Program-made: the position numbers and the translations under genes | Notes under the pieces: model-generated | What the model was told of the DNA's origin: nothing | The model's input: the letters and a program-made list of their open reading frames with translations, nothing else | Databases searched by the model: none | Part shown: positions 32,901 to 44,236 of the stretch, in pieces | How the letters are laid out: each line of letters starts with the position of its first letter | Numbering within the stretch: position 1 is the stretch's first letter | Origin: Lichina pygmaea | Taxonomy: Eukaryota; Ascomycota; Lichinomycetes; Lichinales; Lichinaceae | Assembly: GCA_963422465.1 (NCBI GenBank) | Contig: OY730169.1 | Span: 1,922,001-1,986,000, forward strand | Direction: 5' to 3' | DNA: 64,000 nucleotides

Positions 32901-35900
32901 CCTGTAATTCCAGCCGCGGGAATTTCTTAACCAGCGCGTGGACGGCCCGGCCAGCTTTCGGCATCCCCAGTAGCTCCCCGATCCGAGGAGGATCGAGGTC
33001 GAAGTAGCTCTCCCACGCCACCTCAACCCTTTCGGCCTTCTGGACGATATCCCGAGGGCAGGTCGAGAACTGGCGCAGCGGCGTCATCGTCGGCCACATA
33101 CGCTTCTCGGCCATCTTGCACATGTCGAGCGCCGACCTGGCAACGGACGACCACCCCTTCTTCAACGCGATCTCGAATATGGCGCGAAGGATGCGACCAG
33201 CGGACTGCGTGACGTAAACCATGTCGGCCATCAGCGCCAGACCCTCCAGTTTCAGGCGGGAGATGTAGGCCTGCAGGAGCACGTTGATCTTGGCATGCGG
33301 TTCTTCGACGCTCTCCTTCACGGGAATGGGGACTCTGCCGAGAAGTTTTGCGAGCTCTAGCTTCTCGTCCTGCCGAACCGGGATGTACTTGAACTCGTTG
33401 CTCAGGGCGAAGACGCGGAAGAGCTCGACGGACGTGATGGAAGGCTGGATGTGATGGTTGTACGTGAACATGGACGAGTGCGTGATGTAGTAGTGCGACG
33501 CGATTCGGCCGAGTTCGGTCGACTGCAGTTTCCCCAGCTTCTTGTCGTACTTGATCAGGTTCGATTTTTCCAACACCACGGCAGCCGAGTGTAGGAGATC
33601 GACGCGCTTCTGCTCCAAGGCATGGTCGTCCTCGTAATCGCTGCCGACGCTGTAAAGGCCCGGCGAGCGCAGCATCCGCACGAACAGATACGTGTATCCG
33701 AGCCATTCCACGCCCTCGTCCCTGCTCCGGACGTCTCCGAGCACAATCTCGGCGTTGAGGTTATCAGCGAGCTTGCTCATGAGCTGGCTTTCGATCGGCA
33801 GCTGCTGGTTCATCAGCGACAGGTAGTACTGCAGTTCGCTCTGGGCGGTGATGATGATGCCCTCGCCGTACGTGTCGTACTGTGGCCGGCCGGCTCGTCC
33901 GAGCATCTGCAGGACATCCTGCGGGCTGAGCTCGACCCAGCTACCCTTCTCCGGGGAGTAGATCTGAGTTCCTTTGATGACGACGGCATGGGCCGGGAGG
34001 TTGACGCCCCACGCCAGAGTGGCCGTCGAGACCAGCACCTGGATGCTGCCCTCGGCAAAGAGCGACTCGACGCTGTCTCGGTCTGCACGGTTCATACCGG
34101 CGTGGTGGATGCCAAAGCCGTAGGGCAGCAGATCCTTGAGATCGCGGTCGAAGACGCTCTGCGCCTCCTCGCTCAAAATTTCCCGGCTGGCGGCATCGGT
34201 TCGGAGGATCTGGCCGATGGTCTCCATCTCGACCGCCTTGTCCCGGATGTACTTGGCCGTCTTGGCAGTCTCCTTCCGGGAATGAACGAAGATCAGAAGC
34301 TGCTGCTTGTTCTTGCCCACCTGCTCCATCGTCTTCGTGTACGCGACGTCGTTCATGGTCTTCAGCTGCTTGATGGCCTTCTTGTCCGTAACGCCAATGA
34401 ACTCCTGCCGCAGAGGACACGGTCGATACGACGCATCGAAGTGGAAAAGACCTTTCAGGGTGTCGACGCGCAGGAAGCTGGCGACGTCTCGATAGTTGGG
34501 CAACGTCGCACTCAGACCAACCAACCGAACGGCGTCCCCTGTCTGTTCCATCCTCCGGATCGTTCGGCTGACGATGCTCTCGATGACGGGACCTCGGTCA
34601 TCGTGCAAGAGGTGGATCTCGTCGATGATGATCAGCCGCACCAGGTTCGTGTAGCTGATATCTGTAGCCTTTCGAGTGATTACGTCCCACTTCTCCGGTG
34701 TCGTGACAATGATCTGAGTGTCAGCAATCTGCTGCTTCGTGAGCTGGCGGTCGCCCGTCAACTCCGAAACGCGGATGCCGTAGGGCTCGAGCCGTTTGCC
34801 AAAGCTTCCCACTTGCTCCTGGACCAGGGCCTTCAGCGGAGCGACGTAGACGATCTTGAAGCCATCCAGATTCAACTGCCCAGTCTGAGGGTCTCGGTGT
34901 TTACCAATCTCGCGTAGGATCGTCAACATGGCAACGTTAGTCTTGCCCGAACCCGTCGGAGCGCATATCAACATGTTGGCATCGTCGTTGAAGGCGGTGG
35001 GGAAACAACGGGTCTGGACCCGGTTGAGTTCCTTTGACGTCTTGAACGGCTCTCGAGCCCACTCCGGTAGGTCCGCGACGGGGATGTTCTTCGGGTCGCT
35101 CGCGTCCGCTCTTCTCTTCGGAGCTGGCACGTGGATTTCCTCGTAGCCTTTGAAACTTCTCTTGGTGGACCCTTGAGGCAGCTTGACGTTCGGATTGGTC
35201 ATGAGGTGGTTTCCTTGCTCGAAGACCAAGTTCTCTAGGTTGATGGTCCGCTTCGGCTGTAGCCCGCCGACCAAGGCATCGTCTCTGACGCCGTCGGCCT
35301 GCTTCGTCGACATGCCATTGGGTGCCGTTGGTACATCGATGTCCATCAGGTCGGCCTTTGCCTTGGGTGCCTTGGGTCCGGTACCAGACGTGTCTTCATC
35401 TACGTCTCGGTGAAGCTCTTCCAGAATGGCGCGCTTCCCGTGCGCAACCATCTGCCGTTCGATCTGGCGCCGAGCACCCTCATCCTGGGCTCTCCCCAGG
35501 CGCGTCAGCCAGACCACCTTGTCCCTGTTCGCGATGAGCTTGCGAACAAGCTCGTGGTGCTCATAATCGAAGAGTTCCATCAGCTCGTTCTCAATCTCTC
35601 GCAAAGGCTTCTCTTCTCCTTCCTCGTCGTCGTCTTCGGTCTCGCCGCTCAGAATCTTCAGCGCCTCTTGCGATTTTGCTTGCTGGGTATGTGCATCGGC
35701 GTATATCTGGCCCACCTGTCTGGGAAGCCAATAAGGGTCGATGTCCCGAGCTGAAACTTTGTCCTCGGCGTCCTCCTTGGACGTATCGGCTGCGCGAGGG
35801 TCTGGGCCTGCGTCGATGATCATCTCGTCGCCAGCGTCGGCGCTACCGTCAGGGTTTTCCCCCGCTTCCGCGGCCTGGTCAGCCTCGCGGGCGTCGTCCG

Positions 35901-36684
35901 CCCCACCGCCATCTTCGGCCTCATCGTCGGTAGCTTCGTCCTCGTCTCGAACCTCATAGTTTGCTGCACCGCCCTCCTCGTCATCGTCAGACTCATCGAA
36001 GACGACAGCAACGCCCTGTCTTTCGTCGAGATCCGCCCCTCCGTTGGCACCGTCTCCAGCGTCGCCCATGTTCTCATCCTCATCTTGAGCGTCGTAATCC
36101 GTGATCTTCTTGCCGAGGTTCACGAGCTCGTTAAACTCCTTCGAGCCCATGCTCACGCCAAACAGGTCATCGATGTCCTTCTTCTTGTCGAAATCCTTCA
36201 TGTTCTCGTCCTTGAGAGTCTCGAGGACGGCATCGGCCGCGCTTCGAACAACGTCATGAGGAACGTCTCCCAAGCTGTTTGCGACGGTCGTGAGGATGAG
36301 ATCGTAGGTTGCCCTGGTGGCCGCCGTCCGAGGGCGGTATATGATCCCCTCGATCAGGGCATCCGCCGCCGAAAGGATACCCTGCCCGCGGAGCTCGGCG
36401 GGCTCCCCACGCTTCCGCTTGCGCTGTTCCCTCAAGAGCACGTCCTCGCCTTCCCTCATACTGCCTCTCTCGACGTCCGTCGGCACCTTTGGCTTCTTCT
36501 GCCTCGGCGCGTCGTCCCGCGTGACCCGCGCGCCCATGTCTCTGATGCTGATCCGTCCCGCCAACGACTCTGGGTCTCCAGTAATCTCATCATTGCGGCG
36601 AGATGTGAAGCGATGGTCCACCTGGAGGACCAGGTTGGACATGGCCGAATATTTGTACTGCGAGACATCACGATGTTCCGGCAT
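29962..36684 (-). CDS. BRR2: Brr2, U5 snRNP RNA helicase
   Basis: A single uninterrupted frame of 2240 residues, the usual length for Brr2. Brr2 unwinds U4/U6 snRNA to activate the spliceosome. It has two Ski2-like helicase cassettes. Cassette 1 shows CAPTGSGKTNVAM (near residue 573), IIDEIHLLHDDRG (near 681), GLSATLPNYRDVA and the motif VI region QMLGRAGRPQYDT. Cassette 2 has the diverged motifs typical of the inactive half: VGAPAGSGKTVCAEFALL (near 1425), FIADEIHTLGGLGG (near 1533), GLSVSLANARDMG in place of SAT, and QMFGRANRP. Each cassette is followed by a Sec63-like region. The N-terminal 450 residues are acidic and plug-like; the start YKYSAMSNLVLQVD is conserved in Brr2. The C-terminus is a short acidic tail (DEDGEDEEEDGEE). 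The lack of introns in so long a gene is notable beside its intron-rich neighbours. Confidence 0.97.
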   Translation of the reverse strand: MPEHRDVSQYKYSAMSNLVLQVDHRFTSRRNDEITGDPESLAGRISIRDMGARVTRDDAPRQKKPKVPTDVERGSMREGEDVLLREQRKRKRGEPAELRGQGILSAADALIEGIIYRPRTAATRATYDLILTTVANSLGDVPHDVVRSAADAVLETLKDENMKDFDKKKDIDDLFGVSMGSKEFNELVNLGKKITDYDAQDEDENMGDAGDGANGGADLDERQGVAVVFDESDDDEEGGAANYEVRDEDEATDDEAEDGGGADDAREADQAAEAGENPDGSADAGDEMIIDAGPDPRAADTSKEDAEDKVSARDIDPYWLPRQVGQIYADAHTQQAKSQEALKILSGETEDDDEEGEEKPLREIENELMELFDYEHHELVRKLIANRDKVVWLTRLGRAQDEGARRQIERQMVAHGKRAILEELHRDVDEDTSGTGPKAPKAKADLMDIDVPTAPNGMSTKQADGVRDDALVGGLQPKRTINLENLVFEQGNHLMTNPNVKLPQGSTKRSFKGYEEIHVPAPKRRADASDPKNIPVADLPEWAREPFKTSKELNRVQTRCFPTAFNDDANMLICAPTGSGKTNVAMLTILREIGKHRDPQTGQLNLDGFKIVYVAPLKALVQEQVGSFGKRLEPYGIRVSELTGDRQLTKQQIADTQIIVTTPEKWDVITRKATDISYTNLVRLIIIDEIHLLHDDRGPVIESIVSRTIRRMEQTGDAVRLVGLSATLPNYRDVASFLRVDTLKGLFHFDASYRPCPLRQEFIGVTDKKAIKQLKTMNDVAYTKTMEQVGKNKQQLLIFVHSRKETAKTAKYIRDKAVEMETIGQILRTDAASREILSEEAQSVFDRDLKDLLPYGFGIHHAGMNRADRDSVESLFAEGSIQVLVSTATLAWGVNLPAHAVVIKGTQIYSPEKGSWVELSPQDVLQMLGRAGRPQYDTYGEGIIITAQSELQYYLSLMNQQLPIESQLMSKLADNLNAEIVLGDVRSRDEGVEWLGYTYLFVRMLRSPGLYSVGSDYEDDHALEQKRVDLLHSAAVVLEKSNLIKYDKKLGKLQSTELGRIASHYYITHSSMFTYNHHIQPSITSVELFRVFALSNEFKYIPVRQDEKLELAKLLGRVPIPVKESVEEPHAKINVLLQAYISRLKLEGLALMADMVYVTQSAGRILRAIFEIALKKGWSSVARSALDMCKMAEKRMWPTMTPLRQFSTCPRDIVQKAERVEVAWESYFDLDPPRIGELLGMPKAGRAVHALVKKFPRLELQAQAQPMTRSMLRVALAITPNFEWDDDVHGVSEAFWVLAEDSDGEEILFHDQFVLRREHAESENNEHLVEFTVPITEPMPPNYFITLISDRWMLSETKLAVSFQKLILPEKFPPHTQPLDLQPLPVSALKKPEYARLYPNWKTFNKIQTQVFNSLFSSDDSVFVGAPAGSGKTVCAEFALLRHWSKNNSGRAVYIAPFEELVEQRLKDWSKRLKDIDGGKEIVRLTGETIADLKLLERGDLILATPSQWDVLSRHWERRKNVQTVQLFIADEIHTLGGLGGYVYETIVSRMHYISLQTENNMRIVGLSVSLANARDMGEWIGATKHSIHSFSPRTRPVPLELHIQSFSIPHFPSLMLAMAKPVYVAVTQLSPDKPALVFVPTRKQARATALDLLAACVADDDEDRFLHAETADLAPLLNRIQERALAESISHGIGYYHEALAQSDKRIVQHLFDNGAIQLMLASRDVCWELESTAHMVIVMGTQFFEGREHRYVDYPLSEVLQMFGRANRPLQDKLNKGVLMVPAVKREYYKKFLNEALPVESQLHDYLHDAFVAEISTKMIGSTQDAVDWATYTYFYRRLLANPSYYSLTDTSHEGLSTHLSELVETTLKDLGEAKIIDLDEEDDTVTPLNPAMIAAYYNISFITMQTLILSLNGRTKLKGILEIVSSATEFESIQIRRHEAQILRRIYDRVPVKMSQPKFESPDFKAFVLLQAHFSRMELPVDLAKDQDVILAKVLNLLSACVDVLSSEGHLNAMSAMEMSQMVIQAMWDRDSPLKQLPHFSPETVKAANEFGIKDVFEFMEAMDPSENPKYDALIKRLGLSNQQLAAAAAFTNSKYPNIDLEFEVLEPDDIVAGSPAYLKIKLERDVDEDAMTDGGPSGDVDLAVHAPFYPAKKTESWWVVVGDESAKSLLAIKRVTVARKLELKLEFVVPNPGPHDLKCYLMCDSYVGVDQDPSFTVTAAEGMDEDGEDEEEDGEE

Positions 36685-37640
36685 TTTGCCTGCTTTCAGA
36701 GATCAATCACGGGCGAAACTTCAGAGATAGGGTAGCTCAGCTACGCAACAGCTCTATCGAGAGCTGCCAGCAGCAGACCTCAGATCAGGAGAGGTGACAG
36801 GCGAAAGCTGAATCTGTCCTCCAGTACATACGCACCTGAGTGTCTAGTCGGGTGGGATGGCGAAATATATTGCGCAGAAAGATCTGGTAGCTCCCCTCGT
36901 ACGGAGTGGTACTGTGGCGGAAAATAGATGTTCCGTACCGGTAACCCCGTCCTGTGTATCTTGCTGACTCATATTGTACCGCAGGGTAATGATCGAAGCC
37001 ACGTGACTCGCCTTGTGGATCATTTTCTTCAATGTTTTTCGTGGAGCATGGCAGTATACGTTATAAATCTAACGATGTACTCCAGATGTACGGAAGTATG
37101 TACGTGCGCATTGCATGCTCTCTGCTTCCTGTTGACAATGACTCGACGCACATCTTTCAAATCAGCTGTCTTGCAAAGGGCTTTTGGGCCTTATCAGCAT
37201 TTTATCGGCCGGCGGGCGCGCGGGATCTTTCTTAGTCATCATCACACTTCCTGCATTGTACCCGCAAGAAACCCTGTCGCTTGGGCTAGGACTGTCGCCC
37301 AGGCACCCTCACTACATATCGTCTCTCGCTACTTTACTGTATGCCTCTTATTTAAGTGTGACGTTGCAGAAGTTCTCAGGGAGCTCAAGTATTAGTGGCT
37401 CTTGTATCGCCAGTGACTTTATTCGAATTCCGAACTCAATGTTAGAGTTGCAGGGGCATGAGGGGCAGGGAGTTCGGGCGGGATCCCCGTTGCGGATCAT
37501 CCTCCCACCGGGCCACGTATAAAGATCCTCCCACGCCCACCACTACCTTTTCACTACAATTGCATCCTTACAGGTATTACGGATCGGCCGACGTGGTGGA
37601 GTTGATGAGCCACCTGTCGCTGCCTAGGAGTCACCTAAAG
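36685..37640. promoter_or_regulatory. divergent promoter region, BRR2 / CPA2
   Basis: 956 bp between start codons. The CPA2 frame is open upstream to 37458, with in-frame ATGs at 37458 and 37605, so a slightly longer N-terminus is possible. A TATAAAG near 37518 could serve CPA2. No other gene is seen. Confidence 0.5.
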
Positions 37641-40600
37641 ATGGCGCTGTGGGGTCTGCGAATGCAGTGCACCCCAGGCGGTCTCAACCTGCCGGGTCGG
37701 ATCATTTCTGGATGTGTGCGAAGCTTCAGCATATTATCTCGAGCTCCACCGCTCGCACGAACGTCCGCCAAGCTGAGAAAATTGCGTCTCTACGGCCAAG
37801 GCCGTCGATGCGCCAGCAGTCAAGAAGCTCCGAGTGCCAAAGCATACCTCGCAAGTGGCGCCATCATTGGAGGTAGGAATTTGGCGGACGTCAAGAAGGT
37901 TCTTGTAATTGGGAGTGGAGGCCTGAGTATCGGACAGGCTGGAGAGTTTGATTACTCCGGTGAGTGAAGCTCCTGCACCGGACGTTGGAGATGGTCTCGC
38001 GTCGGTGTCGCGACAGGCCGTGGCAGCCTCCAGCCGGATCGATCGAGAGAAATAACGGCCGACTGGTCTAACTCGTCGTACCTCGCAGGCTCTCAAGCTT
38101 TGAAGGCTCTCAAAGAGGCCAATGTAGCCTCGGTATTGGTCAACCCCAACATTGCCACCATCCAGACAGCCCACGTGTTGGCTGACGAAGTTTACTACTT
38201 GCCCGTGACGCCCGAATATGTCACATATGTGATAGAGCGAGAGAAGCCCGATGGCATCTTGCTGACATTCGGAGGCCAGACGGCCCTGAATCTGGGGGTG
38301 AAGATGGACAAGATGGGTATCTTTGACCGGTATGGAGTCAAGGTTTTGGGAACAAGCATCAAAACGTTGGAAACCAGCGAAGATCGAGACCTCTTTGCTA
38401 AGGCGCTGAAAGGTATCGTGACGGATTATGCCGTTCGTCTACTAGTCGTGTCCGGTTGCTGACGCGTCTATAGAGATCAACATTCCTATCGCCGAGTCGA
38501 TCGCGGTGGCTACCGTCGACGAGGCCCTAGACGCCGCGTCCAAGATTGGATACCCCATCATCGTCCGGTCAGCCTACGCCCTTGGCGGACTTGGCTCCGG
38601 ATTTGCCGACGACGCTGAAGAGCTCAAGAACTTGTCCTCTCGATCTTTGACCCTGTCTCCTCAGATCTTGGTCGAAAAGTCGCTCAAGGGCTGGAAGGAG
38701 CTTGAGTACGAGGTCGTCCGGGACGGCAGCAACAACTGCATCACCGTCTGCAACATGGAGAACTTCGATCCCCTCGGCATACACACTGGCGAGAGCATCG
38801 TCGTCGCTCCGAGCCAGACGCTCAGCGACGAGGAGTACCACATGCTCCGGACCGCCGCCATCAAGATTGTCCGGCATCTGGGCGTCGTGGGCGAGTGCAA
38901 TGTGCAGTATGCTCTTCAACCGGATGGCCTCGACTATCGTGTCATCGAGGTCAACGCTCGGCTTTCGCGCTCGTCGGCCCTGGCCTCCAAAGCGACCGGC
39001 TATCCGCTAGCGTACACGGCCGCCAAGATCGGCCTGGGTCACACCTTGCCCGAGCTGCCCAACGCCGTGACTAAGACAACGACGGCAAACTTCGAGCCGA
39101 GCCTGGACTACATAGTCACGAAGATCCCACGCTGGGACCTCAGCAAGTTCCAGCACGTGAAGCGCGACATCGGCAGCTCGATGAAGTCTGTCGGCGAAGT
39201 CATGGCCATCGGCCGGACCTTCGAAGAATCCATCCAGAAGGCCATCCGCCAGGTCGATCCGAGATACATGGGGTTCCAGGGGGACCACTTCGAAGATCTC
39301 GACCATGTGCTCCGGAACCCCACGGACCGCCGGTGGCTCGCCGTCGGCCAGGCCATGCTCCACGAGAACTACTCGGTCGACCGGCTGCACGAGCTGACTA
39401 AGATCGACAAGTGGTTCCTCTACAAGCTCCGCAACATTGTCGACGTACAGCGGCAGCTCGAGGATGTTGGGAGTCTGTTCGGGCTGAAGAAGGAGCTCCT
39501 GTTGACGGCCAAGAAGATGGGCTTCTCGGACAAGCAGATCGCAAACTGCGTCAACAGCTCCGAGGACGACGTCCGCGGGCGTCGGAAGTGGTACGACATC
39601 AAGCCTTTCGTCAAGAAGATCGACACCCTCGCCGCCGAGTTCCCGGCGGACACCAACTACCTCTACACGACCTACAACGCGTCCTCGCACGACGTGACCT
39701 TCAACGACCACGGCACCATCATCCTAGGCAGCGGCGTCTACCGGATCGGCAGCTCGGTCGAGTTCGACTGGTGCGCGGTAAATTGCACGCTCTCGCTCAG
39801 GGGGATGGGCAAGAAGACGATCATGATCAACTATAACCCAGAAACGTACTCTACCGACTTCGACACGGCGGACAAGCTCTACTTCGAAGAGCTGAGCTAC
39901 GAGCGCGTCATGGACATCTACGAGCTCGAGGCCGCCTCGGGCGTGGTCGTGTCGGTGGGAGGCCAGCTGCCGCAGAACATAGCGCTTCGCTTGCAGGAGA
40001 CGGGTGGCGCCACGGTGCTGGGCACCGATCCCAAGGATATCGACAAGGCCGAGGACCGGTACAAGTTCTCCCAGATCCTGGACTCGATCGGGGTCGATCA
40101 ACCGGCCTGGAAGGAATTGACGTCGGTCTCGGACGCGCAAGCCTTCGCGGACGAGGTCGGTTACCCCGTCTTGGTCCGCCCGAGCTACGTCCTCTCGGGG
40201 GCCGCCATGAGCGTGGTCCGAAGCCAAGACGAGCTGCGAGACAAGCTCGTCTCGGCCAGCCAGGTGTCTCCGGACCATCCGGTCGTGATCACGAAGTTCA
40301 TCGAAGGCGCCATGGAGATTGACGTCGACGCCGTCGCGTCCGGTGGCAAGTTGATCGTGCACGCCGTCAGCGAGCACGTCGAACCGGCTGGAGTCCATTC
40401 CGGGGATGCCACGCTCGTGCTGCCGCCCGTCAGTCTCGACGCCCGGACGATGGAGCGGCTCCAGGAGATCGCAGAGAAGGTGGCGAAGGCGTGGGCCATC
40501 ACGGGGCCGTTCAACATGCAGGTCATCAAGGCGGACTCCGCCGGCGACGCCGAGCCGCAGCTCAAGGTCATCGAGTGCAACCTGCGCGCTTCGCGGTCCT

Positions 40601-41403
40601 TCCCGTTCGTGAGCAAGGTGCTCGGCACCAACTTCATCGAGGTCGCGACCAAGGCCCTCGTCGGCCGAGAGACGCTCGAGCCGAAGGATCTCATGCAGGC
40701 GAAGCGCGACTACGTGGCGACCAAGGTGCCTCAGTTCTCGTGGACGCGTCTCGCCGGAGCCGACCCGTTCCTGGGGGTCGAGATGTCGAGCACGGGCGAA
40801 CTGGCCTGCTTCGGCAAGGATCTGATCGAGGCCTACTGGACGAGCGTGCAGTCGACGATGAACTTCAGGCTGCCCGAACCCGGCGAGGGTCTTCTGTTCG
40901 GCGGTGACGTGTCCAAGACGGAGCTCTCGCAGATCGCCAATCTGGTGGCGCCGCTGGGATACACGTTCTTCGCGGCCAACGAAGATGTCAAGCGCCACAT
41001 CGAGTCTAGCGCCACGGCCGAGGGGGGGCCGGTCACCGTCCAGGTGATTGAATTTCCAAAGACGGACAAACGGGCGCTTCGCGAGGTGTTCCAGAAGAAC
41101 GACATCCGCGGCGTCTTCAACCTCGCGAGTCGACGGGCCGAAACGCTCTTGGATGAGGACTATGTCATGAGACGCAACGCCGTCGATTTTGGAGTGCCTC
41201 TGTTCATGGAGCCGAAGGTACGATCCCATGCATTTCTCGTGTTCTCACCTCTGTGTTCTTTGGCTGACCTGCGTTTTCTTTCTCGCCGTCTGTAGACTGC
41301 CCTACTCTTCGCGCAATGTATGAATCAAAAGCTGCCCAGGAAAGAAGGCATACCAGGCGAGGTGCAGCGGTGGAGCGAATGGATAGGCGGGAAGCCGCTC
41401 TGA
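37641..41403 (+). CDS. CPA2: Carbamoyl-phosphate synthase, arginine-specific, large chain
   Basis: The large subunit makes carbamoyl phosphate from ammonia (supplied by the small glutaminase subunit), bicarbonate and two ATP, for arginine synthesis. Exons 37641-37959, 38089-38412, 38474-41217 and 41296-41403 give 1164 residues. The N-terminus is Arg/Ser-rich with few acids ([20 protein letters not shown]), a mitochondrial presequence as in Neurospora ARG-3. The first ATP-grasp half has [20 protein letters not shown] (crossing exon 1), [25 protein letters not shown], then [20 protein letters not shown]. The second half has [31 protein letters not shown] and [20 protein letters not shown]. The oligomerisation linker lies between. 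The C-terminal allosteric-type domain ends [18 protein letters not shown]. All splice joins keep phase. No defects. Confidence 0.96.
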
Positions 41404-42895
41404 GGGGATAAGACGGAAACGAGGTGACAACGGGAATGGACCGTTGATGATAGCTACGACTGTTTATCTCCTTCCATCTCGTCGCAGCCTCGACGATCTC
41501 TGCCTTTCTTGCCCCTTTGCGCTCTTTCCCGATTTCTTCTATCCTTCTTTTCCACCGTTCATCAAGATCGCGGAAACAAGGACGGCGATCAAGGGCCAGG
41601 GGAGTTTTTCTACTGCACATACCCATCTTCGATACCAAGCCCGTTTCATCTGTGCTCCTTCCACTACTTTTTTCTTCTTCTTCATCCTCGTCCTCTTTTT
41701 CTTTGCCATCTCCCTTCTCAAGGTCCGCACTTGAATATTCCACGACGACGGACGACGAGCGACGAACCCGCCAAGATGTGAAAATAGATAGATAGACTTG
41801 GTATAGACTTTTTGACAAGGGCTGCTTCTGATGAGTGTCGAGTGGGACGTTCTTTGCTCATCTCTACCGCAGCATAAGTCAAGGAACCTAAGACACCCTC
41901 GAACTTCACGTGACCAGTGCATGTCTCCAGGTCATACCACCGATCATACCCCCAGGTCCGAGACACTTTAAATTCCAAGATCTCGCGATGGTCGACGAAT
42001 TCGTGAGTGACTGGCCTGGACATGTCAGCACCACCTCGACACTTTCTCCAACACATTCCTGAGACTTTCACCGAGAGAAGGGCCACCTCTGCTGGGAGAC
42101 GGGAAGTTGCTGGGAGAAGTCGCTGCCGCAGCAGCTGCTAGAAAGACTGCTGCACCGGCTGCGAGAAGCTGTTGGGTAGTAACTAGATGATCGGGTGGGC
42201 CAAGTATCGTACGGTACCGTACTGCTGGGAGAGCTGCTCCCAGAAAAGAATGAATGAAAGAAAGAAAGAAAGAAAGAAAGAAAAGACAAAAAATGCTGCA
42301 CCGTAGAATCAAAGGTCTACTACACAGTAGAATGAAATATCTACTACTGTCAGCCGGAGGAGTGAGAAGACCAGTCCTCGCTCGCTGCTAGAGCCAAGTT
42401 CACGTGAGAGAAGAGAATTCTCACTGTATATTGGTGTCAACCAGGGACTCGACAGGGAGTCGATAGCCCGAGGATTTGCAGGGGTTCAGAGATCAGCCTC
42501 CCCCTGAGTGACGGCTAAATTGTTTGTCTGCACGTGACGGTGTGCAGAGTTTTCTCCTTGGTCGTCGCTCCTAGATTCTTAGAAGAGAGAGATCAATGAA
42601 GACACTCATTCCCCGGCCAGGCGCCGGTTCACAACTACTGTACACTACTGGAATGAAAGGCCTAATACACCGCTAAAAGGGGCTGGTGCCAACATCTACC
42701 CGTACAGTACGATACGTACAGAGACTGGACCGTACTGCTGACAGGATGCCTGCTACTGGCAGAACACCGAGTGGTAAGAGAGCTACAGTACCGCGCCGCG
42801 AGCAAAAGGGCCATAGCTTGACTTGTCGGATACAGCAGACGGTGGGCCAATCGACAAGATGGACGGTATAGCTTCTACATAGATAGATGGAGATA
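41404..42895. other. gap with short simple repeats
   Basis: About 1.5 kb between the convergent CPA2 and RCL1 stop codons. It holds a CT-rich stretch (about 41490-41720), a (GAAA)7 microsatellite at 42256-42283, and several CTACTACAGTAG-like words. Short open frames on both strands are low-complexity. No gene is recognised. Confidence 0.6.
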
Positions 42896-44236
42896 TCATG
42901 CGACCTTCCTGCCGACGTTACCGATGCCCTTACCCACGATGCTGACGACGACGTTGCCGGTGCTCCTGCTGGCACCGCCACTGTCAACGCCTCTTCGTCT
43001 TGTGGCGCCTGTTCCTCTTGCTCTTGCTCTGCTGTCACTATCTTGGCCCTCGTCTTCGTCGTCGTCTCCGTCTTCTTCATCGTCATCGTCGTCAAAGAAC
43101 TCGGTCTCACCCTCTCGTACGCCCCACAGGTTGGCGCCGAATTTTCGGAGCTCGCGCGCGAGCCCGACCATCTCGGCCGACGCGAGCACGTCGCGCCCAA
43201 GCGTGATGCGTCCTACGTCTTCCGAGCTCATGGCCATGAGGATAAGTGCCGTGGGCGCTGCCGCGAGCGGGACACAGCCCCCCCTGGAAACCGTCTCTAG
43301 CAGCTGGTACGCGCAGCGCCGACCCATGTCCTCCGGTACCTCTCCACCCTCGGGTGCGGACGAGAGATCTGCCGAGTATAGCATCCCGGTAGACGACTCT
43401 GCCACCAAAGACAGGCCGAAGCCGACGCCTGTCCTTCGCTTGCCTGTGGAGCCGTTCTGTTGCGGGGCGAAGGGAGCGGACGAGACGTCGGAGAAGATGT
43501 ACGTGTCACTGACGAGCGGGTTCAAGGTCCCCCTGGCGGCGTCGATCATCCTGGCGTTGTTCGAGCCGGACACGCCTATGCAATAAGCCACGCCGCGGAT
43601 TCGCTTGACCCGTCCGGGATTGAGCAGGTGGATGGTCTTGGGCAGTCTGACCTGATGGCCGAACGACAGCCGCACCTCGCCATTGCCACCTCTGCCGTCC
43701 GATGCGAGGCTTGCGCGCCGGGTGATCCGCACCTCGATGTTGTTGGAGATGCCAAAGTGCGCGTAGAGCGGTAGGATCGCGGTGCGTACGCTATCAACGG
43801 ACATGTCACCGGTGGGCGTGGCCGACGTGGTCACCCCAGCGCCCGTGAACAGGACATCGATCGGCGCCTTTGAGAACGGAGCCAGCAGACATAGCGGCAG
43901 CAGGAAGTAGCTCAAGCCTCTCGTGCACGCGGCCGGCACCTCGTGTCGGATGACGCCGCCCTTGGCGCCGGCGCCGGCGACGCTGCCCGTGATCAGGCCA
44001 GGGCGATACAGCAGCGTCGTCCCCGTGTAGGATATTTCGATGACGGAGCCGTTGGTGATGGCCTCGAGTAGACGCAGAAAGGATATCTCATGCTCGGCCA
44101 GACCCGGGTGTGTCGGCGAGGACGACCGGATCTGGGATATCCGGACCGGTCGACCAGTCAACGTGGACAGAACCAGTCGTTGGGTGAGGTCCTCATGTGT
44201 CGTGAAGCGGAGCAGCGAGGGCTGTACATTGGCCAT
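42896..44236 (-). CDS. RCL1: Rcl1, RNA 3'-phosphate-cyclase-like ribosome biogenesis factor
   Basis: A single exon, 446 residues from ATG 44236 (the frame stays open to 44296 but without ATG). Rcl1 binds Bms1 and acts in the SSU processome at the A2 cleavage of pre-rRNA. Family blocks: LRFTTHEDLTQRLVLSTLTG, RPVRISQIRSSSPTHPGLAE, HEISFLRLLEAITNGSVIEI, SYTGTTLLYRPGLITG, then GLSYFLLPLCLLAPFSKAPI and GRVKRIRGVAYCIGVSGSNN. True cyclases carry a catalytic His near the C-terminus, which Rcl1 proteins lack; I see no such motif. The C-terminus carries an acidic stretch (EFFDDDDDEEDGDDDEDEGQ) followed by a basic Gly/Arg tail of about 50 residues, longer than in yeast. With NOP14, this is the second SSU-processome gene in the window. 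Confidence 0.94.
   Translation of the reverse strand: MANVQPSLLRFTTHEDLTQRLVLSTLTGRPVRISQIRSSSPTHPGLAEHEISFLRLLEAITNGSVIEISYTGTTLLYRPGLITGSVAGAGAKGGVIRHEVPAACTRGLSYFLLPLCLLAPFSKAPIDVLFTGAGVTTSATPTGDMSVDSVRTAILPLYAHFGISNNIEVRITRRASLASDGRGGNGEVRLSFGHQVRLPKTIHLLNPGRVKRIRGVAYCIGVSGSNNARMIDAARGTLNPLVSDTYIFSDVSSAPFAPQQNGSTGKRRTGVGFGLSLVAESSTGMLYSADLSSAPEGGEVPEDMGRRCAYQLLETVSRGGCVPLAAAPTALILMAMSSEDVGRITLGRDVLASAEMVGLARELRKFGANLWGVREGETEFFDDDDDEEDGDDDEDEGQDSDSRARARGTGATRRRGVDSGGASRSTGNVVVSIVGKGIGNVGRKVA

Noticed and set aside
33622-34917. 431-codon plus-strand frame opposite BRR2
   Set aside because: It is antisense to conserved helicase motifs, with no recognisable content.
39724-41229. 501-codon minus-strand frame opposite CPA2
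   Set aside because: It is a shadow caused by strong GC bias at third positions in CPA2; it contains no domain.
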